Positions 28,012 through 34,232 of a DNA stretch of 35,360 nucleotides are shown here, piece by piece. The translations under genes were made by a program, and so were the position numbers. Under the pieces are notes generated by a model that ran no database searches, was not told the DNA's origin, and saw only the letters and a list, made by a program, of their open reading frames with translations. This DNA is from Candidatus Ventrousia excrementavium (lineage in GTDB: Bacteria; Bacillota; Clostridia; Oscillospirales; Butyricicoccaceae). How positions within the stretch are numbered: the first letter of the stretch is position 1; every line of letters begins with the position of its first letter. The stretch covers positions 1-35,360 of the forward strand of contig DVMR01000028.1 of assembly GCA_018714845.1 (NCBI GenBank), given 5' to 3'.

Positions 28012-29586
28012 TCATTGCCGTTTGTTTTCAATGGGGACGCCGAGGCTCTCGGCGTTTCTGCGTATTTCTTCCAGGCCGGGACTGGCCTTGTGCGCGGTTT
28101 TTTTCTTTCCCTTTTCCTCGACCAGCACCGACGGATACCCCAGCTCGGCCGCCGCTTTTTCAAAAATGGCGACTGTGTCGGGCTTTGACATAAAACCGAG
28201 CGCTTCGGACGGCACCGCCATTGTCAGCCGGCCGGGCGCGGGAATAAAGTCGGTCAGCTCCAGGTATACGCGCACAGCCGAGTTGACCTGGCTGCCCACT
28301 TTTTGTGAAAAGGGACCGCGGATGTCCTCACCGCCGCTTTCAGGCGGAGCCGACTCGGTACGGACCGGGGTCTGCGGAGCCGGTGCGGCCTGCCTGGACG
28401 GCGCGCTCTGCTGCTCCGGCTGCCGGATCGCCTGTCCGGCCGGCGCAGGCCGGCCCTGTGCTGACGGACGTACTGCCGTCTGCGGCGCAGCGGCCGCCGC
28501 GGTGTGGCGCAGCGCCATCTTGACCAGACACATCTCGGCGTCTGTGCGCTTGATGGCTGTGCGCGTCAGGCGGGACAGCAGGTCAGAAATACTCTCTACA
28601 AAAAACTCCAGCGTGCCCGCGTCAGCCGACTGGGCAAACTCGCGCAGCTTCTGCTCGTCCCCGGCGCACGCCGAGGTCAGGTACTCGCTCAGTCCGGTTG
28701 TCTTCAATATATAGATGTCGCGAATGAGATTTAAAAGCTCGTCAAAAAAGGACGTGACGTCCCGCCCGGCCATGTAGCTTTCGGTAAAGACGCGCAGCGC
28801 GCCGGCCGCATCGCCCGCAAGCAGGGCAGAAAACACCTGCTCGAGCGTCTCGCCCGACGCAATGCCGAGCGCCTCAGCCACTGTCTGCACAGTGACGGCG
28901 CTCCCCTCGCCGGCCGCGCGGTCAAACAGAGAAATCGCGTCGCGCATCGAACCGTCGCCCAGACGGGCGAGCATGGCAGCTGCCGGCGCGTCAAGCGCGA
29001 TGCCCTCACGCTGTGCAATGTCAAGCAGACGGGCAGACAGCACCTCGGGCGCGATGCGCCGAAAATCATAGCGCTGGCAGCGCGACAAAATCGTGGCCGG
29101 GACCTTGTGCAGCTCGGTGGTGGCCAGAATAAACAGCACATGCTCGGGCGGCTCCTCAAGGGTCTTGAGCAGCGCGTTGAACGCGCCGGCCGACAGCATA
29201 TGCACCTCGTCGATGATGTACACTCTGCGTTTGAGCACAGACGGCGCATAGGACGCTTCCTCGCGAATTTCGCGGATATTGTCAACGCCGTTGTTGCTAG
29301 CGGCGTCGATCTCGGTGACGTCGAGCGCGTTTTCACTCAAAATAGCCTGACAGGCAGCGCACTCGCCGCACGGATTGCCGTGCACAGGATGCTCGCAGCA
29401 AACAGCGCGGGCCAGTATCTTGGCGCAGGTCGTCTTGCCCGTGCCGCGCGTGCCGGTGAACAGATAGGCATGAGACACGCGGCCGCTTTCGATCTGGGCG
29501 CGCAGCGCCTTTGTGATGTGATCCTGTCCGCAGACGTCGTCAAAAGTGAGCGGACGCCATTTGCGGTACAATGCCAGACGCGCCAT
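28012..29586 (-). CDS. dnaX: DNA polymerase III subunit gamma/tau
   Basis: DnaX is the clamp-loader ATPase. The 524-residue protein starts [12 protein letters not shown] at the ATG at 29586, with GGAGG upstream. It has Walker [10 protein letters not shown] at 45-53, a zinc module with Cys64, Cys73, Cys76 and Cys79, Walker B DEVH at 126-129 and sensor SRCQRYDF. An alanine/proline/glutamine-rich linker (about 385-430) and a tau-like C-terminal domain follow. An A7 run at 28098-28104 (codon about 495) is a potential slippage site. No in-frame gamma-type stop follows a -1 or +1 shift at an E. coli-like position. It lies downstream of the SRP RNA gene. Confidence 0.96.
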   Translation of the reverse strand: MARLALYRKWRPLTFDDVCGQDHITKALRAQIESGRVSHAYLFTGTRGTGKTTCAKILARAVCCEHPVHGNPCGECAACQAILSENALDVTEIDAASNNGVDNIREIREEASYAPSVLKRRVYIIDEVHMLSAGAFNALLKTLEEPPEHVLFILATTELHKVPATILSRCQRYDFRRIAPEVLSARLLDIAQREGIALDAPAAAMLARLGDGSMRDAISLFDRAAGEGSAVTVQTVAEALGIASGETLEQVFSALLAGDAAGALRVFTESYMAGRDVTSFFDELLNLIRDIYILKTTGLSEYLTSACAGDEQKLREFAQSADAGTLEFFVESISDLLSRLTRTAIKRTDAEMCLVKMALRHTAAAAAPQTAVRPSAQGRPAPAGQAIRQPEQQSAPSRQAAPAPQTPVRTESAPPESGGEDIRGPFSQKVGSQVNSAVRVYLELTDFIPAPGRLTMAVPSEALGFMSKPDTVAIFEKAAAELGYPSVLVEEKGKKKTAHKASPGLEEIRRNAESLGVPIENKRQ

Positions 29587-29628
29587 GCGCCGCCTCCTTT
29601 CTGACAGGACATTCACTCCATCTTTGCG

Positions 29629-29651
29629 AAAAAGCCCGACCAAGTCGGACT
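29629..29651 (-). terminator. Terminator of the SRP RNA gene
   Basis: AGTCCGAC and GTCGGGCT (one G-U pair) form an 8-bp stem with a 3-base loop, followed on the minus strand by TTTTT (29629-29633). It separates the SRP RNA from dnaX. Confidence 0.78.
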
Positions 29652-29660
29652 TTTACTGCA

Positions 29661-29975
29661 GACCGATACGGCGGCTGACCCTGCCGTGCAAGGCATTTCG
29701 AACTGTGCGTCCCGCCCGGGACCTGCACCCTCGGCTCAAGGTCGGTTGACCCGCGGCACACGCAAGGTGCCGCTTAATGCTGCTCGGTTCCCCGCCTGAC
29801 ATGGTTCACGGCTTCACGTTGCGCGGGACCGGCCTCTCACAGCTTTGGGCACAGGGCAGCGGCGAAAAGCGCAGCCCTCGATGCTTCATTGCCCCCGCAT
29901 GCAGCGGACTTCGGGTTACAGGGGCCCGCTGGCCCCCCGGCCGGCACGGCAGGGGCAGCTGCCGTATCATCGTCT
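29661..29975 (-). ncRNA. ffs: Signal recognition particle RNA, large bacterial type with Alu domain
   Basis: This RNA is the scaffold of the signal recognition particle with Ffh. On the minus strand the region contains the near-invariant SRP domain IV: ACCATGTCAGG, a GGAA tetraloop closed by CGG/CCG, then AGCAGCATTAAG (about 29774-29806). The 5' side holds an Alu-type TGTAA motif (CCCCTGTAACCCG). The ends pair: GATACGGC at 29968-29961 with GCCGTATC at 29672-29665, continued by CCTGCCGTGC with GCACGGCAGG. This gives a closed molecule of about 310 bases. Exact ends are estimated. Position upstream of dnaX matches Bacillus. A promoter and a terminator flank it. Confidence 0.92.
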
Positions 29976-29992
29976 TTCAGGCATTCGCCTGT

Positions 29993-30022
29993 ATTATAGC
30001 ATTATAAACTATTTTTGTGCAA
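29993..30022 (-). promoter_or_regulatory. Promoter of the SRP RNA gene
   Basis: TTGCAC (30017-30022) and a perfect TATAAT (29993-29998) on the minus strand are 18 bases apart. A second TATAAT copy (30001-30006) lies directly next to it. Transcription would start about 10-20 bases before the closing SRP helix. Confidence 0.75.
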
Positions 30023-30096
30023 GAATCAATCGAAATCTTTGAAACGGAGTGTAAACAATTCCCTTTGTCGCACGCAGCTTCCAAAAATTCCGTTTG

Positions 30097-30111
30097 ATAG
30101 GATGTTCCTAT
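30097..30111. promoter_or_regulatory. Palindrome upstream of the orphan RNA promoter
   Basis: ATAGGA and TCCTAT surround a central TGT, giving a 15-base symmetric site that ends 9 bases before the -35 box at 30121. A regulator site is possible. No such site precedes the paralogous metNI leader promoter. Confidence 0.35.
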
Positions 30112-30120
30112 AGAGTTCCA

Positions 30121-30149
30121 TTGACATTTTCTTTAGATTGTGCTATTCT
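30121..30149 (+). promoter_or_regulatory. Promoter of the orphan leader-like RNA
   Basis: A perfect TTGACA (30121-30126) lies 17 bases before TATTCT (30144-30149), which has TG one base upstream (extended -10). From CCATTGAC onward it matches the metNI leader promoter at about 26 of 32 positions, spacer included. Confidence 0.72.
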
Positions 30150-30155
30150 TTGTCC

Positions 30156-30329
30156 GTGCAGAAGAATACAGAAGGGAGTTGCCGCGCCCGGACCTGTCTC
30201 TGCGCGCCGCTGCGTCTGGCCGCAGACCGCGCCGCAGGCCCGTCTCCCACTCTTCGCGGCAGAAAAAACTGTTTCCGCCCATACAGGCGGACATGCGCAG
30301 GCAGGAAGTCATTCCTGCCTTTTCTTTTA
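30156..30329 (+). ncRNA. Orphan metNI-leader-like small RNA, unassigned
   Basis: About 170 bases lie between a strong promoter and an intrinsic terminator, with no downstream gene in the same direction. The early part shares GCAGA, AGAAGGGAG, TGCCG and TCTCTGCGCG, in that order, with the metNI leader. No ATG or GTG follows the Shine-Dalgarno-like AAGGGAG (30172-30178) at a useful distance. All three forward frames are open across the terminator, so no leader peptide can be defined. It could be a degenerate attenuator that lost its gene, a free-standing regulatory RNA, or a 6S-type RNA. I do not recognise the family. Confidence 0.45.
30299..30329 (+). terminator. Terminator of the orphan RNA
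   Basis: AGGCAGGAA (30299-30307) and TTCCTGCCT (30312-30320) form a perfect 9-bp stem with a 4-base loop, followed by TTTCTTTT. Confidence 0.85.
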
Positions 30330-30361
30330 TCCTGCAGGCGGCAGGGCTCAGCCGCGAACAG

Positions 30362-30391
30362 CAAAAAGACGGCGGGAGTCCGCCGTCTTTT
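30362..30391. terminator. Bidirectional terminator after the anchored protein gene
   Basis: AAAAAGACGGCGG and CCGCCGTCTTTTT flank a 4-base loop. The hairpin abuts the stop codon of the minus-strand gene at 30392 and can also back up the orphan RNA terminator from the other side. Confidence 0.85.
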
Positions 30392-30895
30392 TCACTCCAG
30401 CAGCTTTTGCAAAATACTGCTCTGGTTTTTTGAGATGACATAATACCTGCCTGCGGTCTGCATGGCATAATAGCGGCCATTGATGGAATAAAAATACTGC
30501 CGCCCATCGTCCACCAGCTCACCGTCCAGCGTGCGCTGGCGATTGCTCTCGTCCGGCACCAGGCTGACATCGACTTCACACAGCCACGCTGTGCCTACCT
30601 TTTTGCCGTCCGTATACCCGGTCAGGCTGTACCGCCTGATAAAGTCCTCACGGCTCAGGCCGAGCGCATCCACCGGGATGTGTACAAGCGCGTAATCCTC
30701 CAGCACCTGCTCGACATCGCCGAGCAGGTCACGCGTCGCACATACAAGCTGCCAGCCGGTCTCGGGATTTTCAATGACTGTGATCTCAGTCTCGCGAAGA
30801 CGCAGCGGCAGTTCAGTCCGCCAGTCATTCCAAAACAGCGCGGCTGCCGCCGCCAGCACCAGTGCCGCTGCCAGAATCACCCGCTTTTCTTTCAT
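30392..30895 (-). CDS. Hypothetical membrane-anchored or secreted protein
   Basis: I do not recognise this 167-residue protein. It has a short basic N-terminus (MKEKR), one strong hydrophobic, alanine-rich segment (about 6-22) and an extracytoplasmic region of about 140 residues. That region has scattered tyrosines near the end (FYSINGRYYAMQTAGRYYVIS), which suggests a beta-rich fold. No lipobox cysteine is seen, so it is more likely a signal-anchor than a lipoprotein. The ATG at 30895 has GGGGGGAG upstream; the frame is open for 25 further codons without support. It is a single-gene unit with its own promoter and terminator between the two leader elements. Confidence 0.75.
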   Translation of the reverse strand: MKEKRVILAAALVLAAAAALFWNDWRTELPLRLRETEITVIENPETGWQLVCATRDLLGDVEQVLEDYALVHIPVDALGLSREDFIRRYSLTGYTDGKKVGTAWLCEVDVSLVPDESNRQRTLDGELVDDGRQYFYSINGRYYAMQTAGRYYVISKNQSSILQKLLE

Positions 30896-30923
30896 GGTGC
30901 TCCCCCCGCAGAACCTTTTCTTC

Positions 30924-30952
30924 ATTATACCCCACAACGCTCCCGCAGACAA
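30924..30952 (-). promoter_or_regulatory. Promoter of the hypothetical anchored protein
   Basis: TTGTCT (30947-30952) and a perfect TATAAT (30924-30929) on the minus strand are 17 bases apart, about 29 bases before the start codon. Confidence 0.7.
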
Positions 30953-30992
30953 CAGGTTGCGCAAAGCCATAAATTATTTTTATCAAAACCCA

Positions 30993-31021
30993 TTGACTTT
31001 TTCTTTTGAGTATGTTATCCT
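30993..31021 (+). promoter_or_regulatory. Promoter of the metNI leader
   Basis: TTGACT (30993-30998) lies 17 bases before TATCCT (31016-31021). TG at 31013-31014 gives an extended -10. Expected transcription start is near 31028, about 26 bases before the leader ATG. Confidence 0.7.
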
Positions 31022-31053
31022 CTTTGACAGCAGATAAGAAGGGAGAATGCCGG

Positions 31054-31176
31054 ATGCGCCGTTTCTCTGCGCGAATGATGTGCATGTGCACGGACATGGC
31101 CGTGATGCCGATGTCCGAGATGCGCTGTGCGCATTTTTCGTCGGTGCTCTCTGGCGCGTTGCCTGCCTCTCACTAA
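31054..31176 (+). CDS. Methionine-rich leader peptide of metNI (putative attenuator peptide)
   Basis: This 40-codon ORF starts at ATG 31054 and ends at TAA 31174. AAGGGAG (31039-31045) lies 8 bases upstream, ideal spacing. The peptide begins MRRFSARMM and has methionines at 1, 8, 9, 11, 15, 18, 20 and 23 and cysteines at 10, 12 and 25, so 7 of residues 8-23 are Met. It lies between a promoter and an intrinsic terminator that precedes metN. By analogy with the trp, his and thr leaders, a ribosome slowed at Met codons when charged Met-tRNA is scarce would favour readthrough. The role is inferred. A second ATG (31047) in another frame is too close to the Shine-Dalgarno sequence. Confidence 0.65.
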   Translation: MRRFSARMMCMCTDMAVMPMSEMRCAHFSSVLSGALPASH

Positions 31177-31192
31177 CGGCGTGCAGCGAATG

Positions 31193-31225
31193 AACAGGAA
31201 GCAGCGATGCTTCCTGTTTTTTATT
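31193..31225 (+). terminator. Attenuator terminator between the leader peptide and metN
   Basis: AACAGGAAGCA (31193-31203) and TGCTTCCTGTT (31208-31218) form an 11-bp stem with a GCGA loop that runs into six Ts and ATT. It begins 17 bases after the leader stop codon and 33 bases before the end of the metN untranslated region. Read by hand, 31145-31153 can pair with the 5' arm (4 bp, one mismatch, 4 bp) as a competing antiterminator. Confidence 0.85.
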
Positions 31226-31257
31226 GACTATTTTCAAAGCGGACGGAGGCTTTTATC

Positions 31258-32316
31258 ATGATTGAGCTGAAAAACGTCAGCAAGACTTTTTCAACCCCTT
31301 CCGGCAGCGTCGAGGCGGTGCGCGACGTCAGTCTGCGCATCAGAGCCGGCGAAATCTTCGGCATCATCGGTCTGTCCGGCGCGGGAAAATCCACGCTCGT
31401 GCAGTGTATGAATCTTTTACAGCGCCCTGACACGGGCACGGTGACCATCGACGGCTGTGAGCTGACTGCCGTCAGCCTGCGTGAACTGCGAGAAAAGCGC
31501 CGCGGCATTGGCATGATTTTTCAGCACTTCAACCTGATGGCCTCGCGCACGGTGCTGCAGAACGTGATGTTCCCGCTGCGCGGCAGCGGCTTGACGCGCC
31601 AGCAGCAGCGCGACCGCGCTTCTGAGCTTTTGCAGCTGGTCGGCCTGCCCGACAAGGCAGACGCCTACCCCTCGCAGCTTTCGGGCGGACAAAAGCAGCG
31701 CGTCGCCATCGCCCGCGCCCTGGCCCCCAATCCCCGCGTCCTTTTGTGCGATGAGGCGACCAGCGCCCTGGACCCGCAGACAACGCGGTCCATTCTGCAG
31801 CTTTTGCGTGATTTGGGCCGTCGGCTGGGCCTGACCATTGTCATCATCACCCATGAAATGGCGGTGGTCAAAGAAATCTGCGGCCGTGTTGCCGTCATGC
31901 AAAACGGCCGGATTGTCGAGCAGGGCGATGTTTACGCCGTCTTTTCCCACCCGCGCGAGGACGTAACACGCGAGCTGGTCGGCGCGGCCACGCACCTGCA
32001 GCAAATCAGCGAACTTGTGCAGGCCGGCTCGTCTGCCGTCACGCCCGGACCGGGACAGTTGCTGCTGCGCCTGACCTACAGCGCGGACAACGTGTCCGAG
32101 GCCCTTATTTCAACGGTGTCGCGGCGCTTCGGCGTCGACCTGAGCATCGTTTTCGGCAACATCGAGCTGGTGCAGGGCGCGCCGGTCGGCGGACTGGTCA
32201 TTCTCGCCGGCGGAGAACGCGTGCAGCTCGAGCAGGCGGTGCGCTACCTGATTGACAAAAATGTGGGAGTGGAGGTTGTTCTCGATGGAAAATCTTTTGC
32301 AAAGGCTGGCGCCTAA
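31258..32316 (+). CDS. metN: Methionine ABC transporter ATP-binding protein MetN
   Basis: MetN powers uptake of D/L-methionine through MetI. The 352-residue protein has Walker A GLSGAGKST at 38-46, a Q-loop in FQHFNL, the signature LSGGQKQR at 141-148 and Walker B with DEATSALD at 165-172. A C-terminal NIL domain (about 266-345) is the regulatory methionine-binding domain that sets MetN apart from other importer ATPases. The ATG at 31258 has GGAGG 9 bases upstream. Expression should depend on readthrough of the terminator 33 bases upstream, as I see no complete promoter in between. metI overlaps its 3' end by 32 bases. Confidence 0.94.
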   Translation: MIELKNVSKTFSTPSGSVEAVRDVSLRIRAGEIFGIIGLSGAGKSTLVQCMNLLQRPDTGTVTIDGCELTAVSLRELREKRRGIGMIFQHFNLMASRTVLQNVMFPLRGSGLTRQQQRDRASELLQLVGLPDKADAYPSQLSGGQKQRVAIARALAPNPRVLLCDEATSALDPQTTRSILQLLRDLGRRLGLTIVIITHEMAVVKEICGRVAVMQNGRIVEQGDVYAVFSHPREDVTRELVGAATHLQQISELVQAGSSAVTPGPGQLLLRLTYSADNVSEALISTVSRRFGVDLSIVFGNIELVQGAPVGGLVILAGGERVQLEQAVRYLIDKNVGVEVVLDGKSFAKAGA

Positions 32317-32965
32317 TGTCATGGCTAAGCTGCCCGAGCTGGCTGAGTCGTGCGGGCAGACCCTTGTCATGCTGCTCATTTCGGGGCTCATTTCGTTTAT
32401 TTTCGGCCTGATTTTCGGCGTGCTGCTGACGGTGACGCGCCGGGGCGGCATTTTGCAGAACCTGCCTGTCTTCACGGTGCTCGACAAGGCAATCAACGTC
32501 TTCCGCTCTATTCCTTTTATTATACTGCTGTTTGCGCTTATTCCCCTGACGCGCGCCTTTGTCGGCACAGCCATCGGCACGCGCGGCGCCATTCTGCCGC
32601 TGATTTTCGGAACAGTCCCCTTTTTCAGCCGACAGATTGAAAGCGCGCTGTGCGAGCTGCCGGACGGCCTGGTACGGGCGGCGCAGTCCATGGGCGTTGG
32701 GCCGCTGGGCATTATTGTGCGGGTGTACCTGCGCGAATGTATTCCCGGCATCGTGCGCGCCGCGACCATCACCTTCGTCAGTCTGGTGGGACTGACGGCC
32801 ATGGCCGGCGCCGTCGGCGGCGGCGGGCTGGGCGACTTTGCCATCCGCTACGGCTATCAGCGCAGCCAGATGGATGTGACGTATGCCAGCGTGTTGATTT
32901 TGCTGCTGCTGGTCAGTGTCATCCAGGCGCTGGGCGGAATCATCATCAAGAAAACAACGCATTAA
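32285..32965 (+). CDS. metI: Methionine ABC transporter permease MetI
   Basis: MetI is the membrane channel of the MetNI importer. The 226-residue protein has about five hydrophobic segments (near 20-45, 60-85, 93-115, 150-180 and 195-220) and the EAA loop around ESALCELPDGLVRAAQSMGVGPL, where MetN docks. The ending FAIRYGYQRSQMDV is typical of MetI. The ATG at 32285 has GGAGG 9 bases upstream and lies inside metN; the open frame starts 11 codons earlier. No MetQ substrate-binding lipoprotein follows. The gene ends in a terminator facing a LysR-type regulator. Confidence 0.94.
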   Translation: MENLLQRLAPNVMAKLPELAESCGQTLVMLLISGLISFIFGLIFGVLLTVTRRGGILQNLPVFTVLDKAINVFRSIPFIILLFALIPLTRAFVGTAIGTRGAILPLIFGTVPFFSRQIESALCELPDGLVRAAQSMGVGPLGIIVRVYLRECIPGIVRAATITFVSLVGLTAMAGAVGGGGLGDFAIRYGYQRSQMDVTYASVLILLLLVSVIQALGGIIIKKTTH

Positions 32966-32990
32966 AAAAAGCCCTCACGAGGGCTTTTTA
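32964..32990. terminator. Bidirectional terminator between metI and lysR
   Basis: GCCCTC and GAGGGC arms with a tiny loop are flanked by seven As and five Ts. The hairpin overlaps the stop codons of both convergent genes. Confidence 0.85.
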
Positions 32991-33878
32991 TTTTTCCTGC
33001 CGGGCAATGTGCTCCCGCACAAGCTCGAGAAATCTTTCAGCGGCCTTTGAAAACACCTGATATTTTTTCCAGACCAAATCCATTCCCGCGGCCTGCTGAC
33101 CTGCCAGCGGCCGGAAGCACAGGCAGCTGTCGCCCGTTGTGTTGACCAGCTTGTCCAGGCACAGGGCATAGCCGACCCCTTCCTCCACCATCAGGGACGC
33201 GTTGAAAAGCAGGTTATAGGTGCCGACGATGTTCAGTGACTCTATGTCCCGGCCGAACCAGGCCTGCAGGCTGTCCTGGATTCTGGACTGCCGGGAATGC
33301 AGCAACGGCTTGTCCAAAAGGTCCTCCGGACGGATGACGTCAAGACCGGCCAGCGGACTGTCCCTGCGCATCAGCACACCCCAGCGGTTGGCAGCCGGCA
33401 GGCGCAGGGAGTCATATTTTTTGCGGTCAAACGGCTCGATAATGACGCCAAAATCCAGCAGCCCCTTGTCCAGCCGCTCGCCCACGTCGTCGGCGTTGCC
33501 GCTGTACAGATGGTACCGGACGCCCGGATACCGCGTCTGCATGACACGGGCCGTGCGGGCGATGAGCCGCATGGACTCGGTCTCTCCGCCGCCGATATAG
33601 ATATCGCCGGCAATGACCTCGCCAGACGAGCGGAACTCAAGCTCGGTCTTTTCCACCAGCTCGATAATCTCACCCGCACGCTTGCGGAAAAGAACGCCGT
33701 CATCTGTCAGCGTGATTTTCCGGTTCCCGCGGATGAACAGCTTTTTCCCCAGCTCTTCCTCCAGGTCCATCAGCTGCCGCGAAAGCGTGGGCTGGGTCAG
33801 GTGCAGATATTCAGCTGCGGCGGAAATATTTTCCTCCCGCGCCACAGCAAGAAAATAGCGCAGTACGCGAAGCTCCAT
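32988..33878 (-). CDS. LysR-family transcriptional regulator
   Basis: This 296-residue protein has an N-terminal winged helix-turn-helix (residues 1-60, with ISAAAEYLHLTQPTLSRQL) and a periplasmic-binding-like effector domain (about 90-290). The group resembles clostridial LysR regulators that lie divergent to flavodoxin-like or oxidoreductase genes. The ATG at 33878 has AAAGGAG upstream. It is divergent from the FMN reductase-like gene at 34233 and convergent with metI, so the reductase is the more likely target. The effector cannot be read from sequence. Candidate operator symmetry lies in the divergent intergenic region. Confidence 0.9.
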   Translation of the reverse strand: MELRVLRYFLAVAREENISAAAEYLHLTQPTLSRQLMDLEEELGKKLFIRGNRKITLTDDGVLFRKRAGEIIELVEKTELEFRSSGEVIAGDIYIGGGETESMRLIARTARVMQTRYPGVRYHLYSGNADDVGERLDKGLLDFGVIIEPFDRKKYDSLRLPAANRWGVLMRRDSPLAGLDVIRPEDLLDKPLLHSRQSRIQDSLQAWFGRDIESLNIVGTYNLLFNASLMVEEGVGYALCLDKLVNTTGDSCLCFRPLAGQQAAGMDLVWKKYQVFSKAAERFLELVREHIARQEK

Positions 33879-33900
33879 GAAAGGCTCCTTTCTTTATGCT

Positions 33901-33959
33901 ATCCATCCGAGAGATAACAAAGGCTTTTCTATTGCTTATTGTAATAGATAAGGATGGAT
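33901..33959. promoter_or_regulatory. Candidate LysR operator region
   Basis: CTATT and AATAG surround 9 bases (33929-33947), a dyad consistent with LysR-type T-N11-A sites. ATCCATCC (33901-33908) and GGATGGAT (33952-33959) form an outer perfect 8-bp inverted repeat. Both lie within 85 bases of the lysR start. Confidence 0.45.
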
Positions 33960-34025
33960 GTTGCAAGGGCCCGGGCACATTTTTTCTATGCGCATGAAGT
34001 ATATAAGTCTATTTGATATAAGTAT

Positions 34026-34054
34026 TTGATATTTTTGCAGCTGTACATTATAAT
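34026..34054 (+). promoter_or_regulatory. Promoter of the flavodoxin-like reductase gene
   Basis: TTGATA (34026-34031) and a perfect TATAAT (34049-34054) are 17 bases apart. It leaves a long 5' leader of about 170 bases before the ATG at 34233. I recognise no riboswitch in the leader. It holds only a weakly supported 29-codon ORF (34123-34212). Confidence 0.72.
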
Positions 34055-34232
34055 GCAGACAAACCGGATACCGGGACCTGATTGAGCTGATTTTTCACCT
34101 GTGCCAAAGGTCCGCAGCCCGGATGAAATTAAAGGGCGGGCTGATGCAGTTGGCTCTGGAAGTGTGCAGTGATCTTTACGCTGACGGAATAACCGCGCCG
34201 CCACTAATATAAAACAAATGGAGGAAACACAT

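Noticed and set aside
28012-28104. E. coli-style programmed -1 frameshift producing a short gamma subunit in dnaX
   Set aside because: The only clear slippery run is near the C-terminus, and a -1 shift there adds about 23 residues before a stop rather than giving a truncated gamma.
30094-30443. Plus-strand ORFs of about 100 codons in three frames
   Set aside because: All frames are open at once and cross an intrinsic terminator, none has a proper start with a ribosome-binding site, and the translations are low-complexity arginine/proline-rich.
31047-31190. Alternative leader ORF in a second frame upstream of metN
   Set aside because: Its ATG lies 1 base after the Shine-Dalgarno core, too close to initiate well. 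It is not enriched in any amino acid, and it ends just before the terminator stem.
31028-31225. SAM riboswitch or T-box upstream of metN
   Set aside because: I find none of the SAM-I core segments and no T-box sequence of the UGGNACCGCG type. A covariance search would settle this.
34123-34212. 29-codon ORF in the leader of the flavoprotein gene
   Set aside because: The ribosome-binding site is weak, amino-acid content is unremarkable and there is no overlap with the downstream start. It is mentioned only as a possibility.
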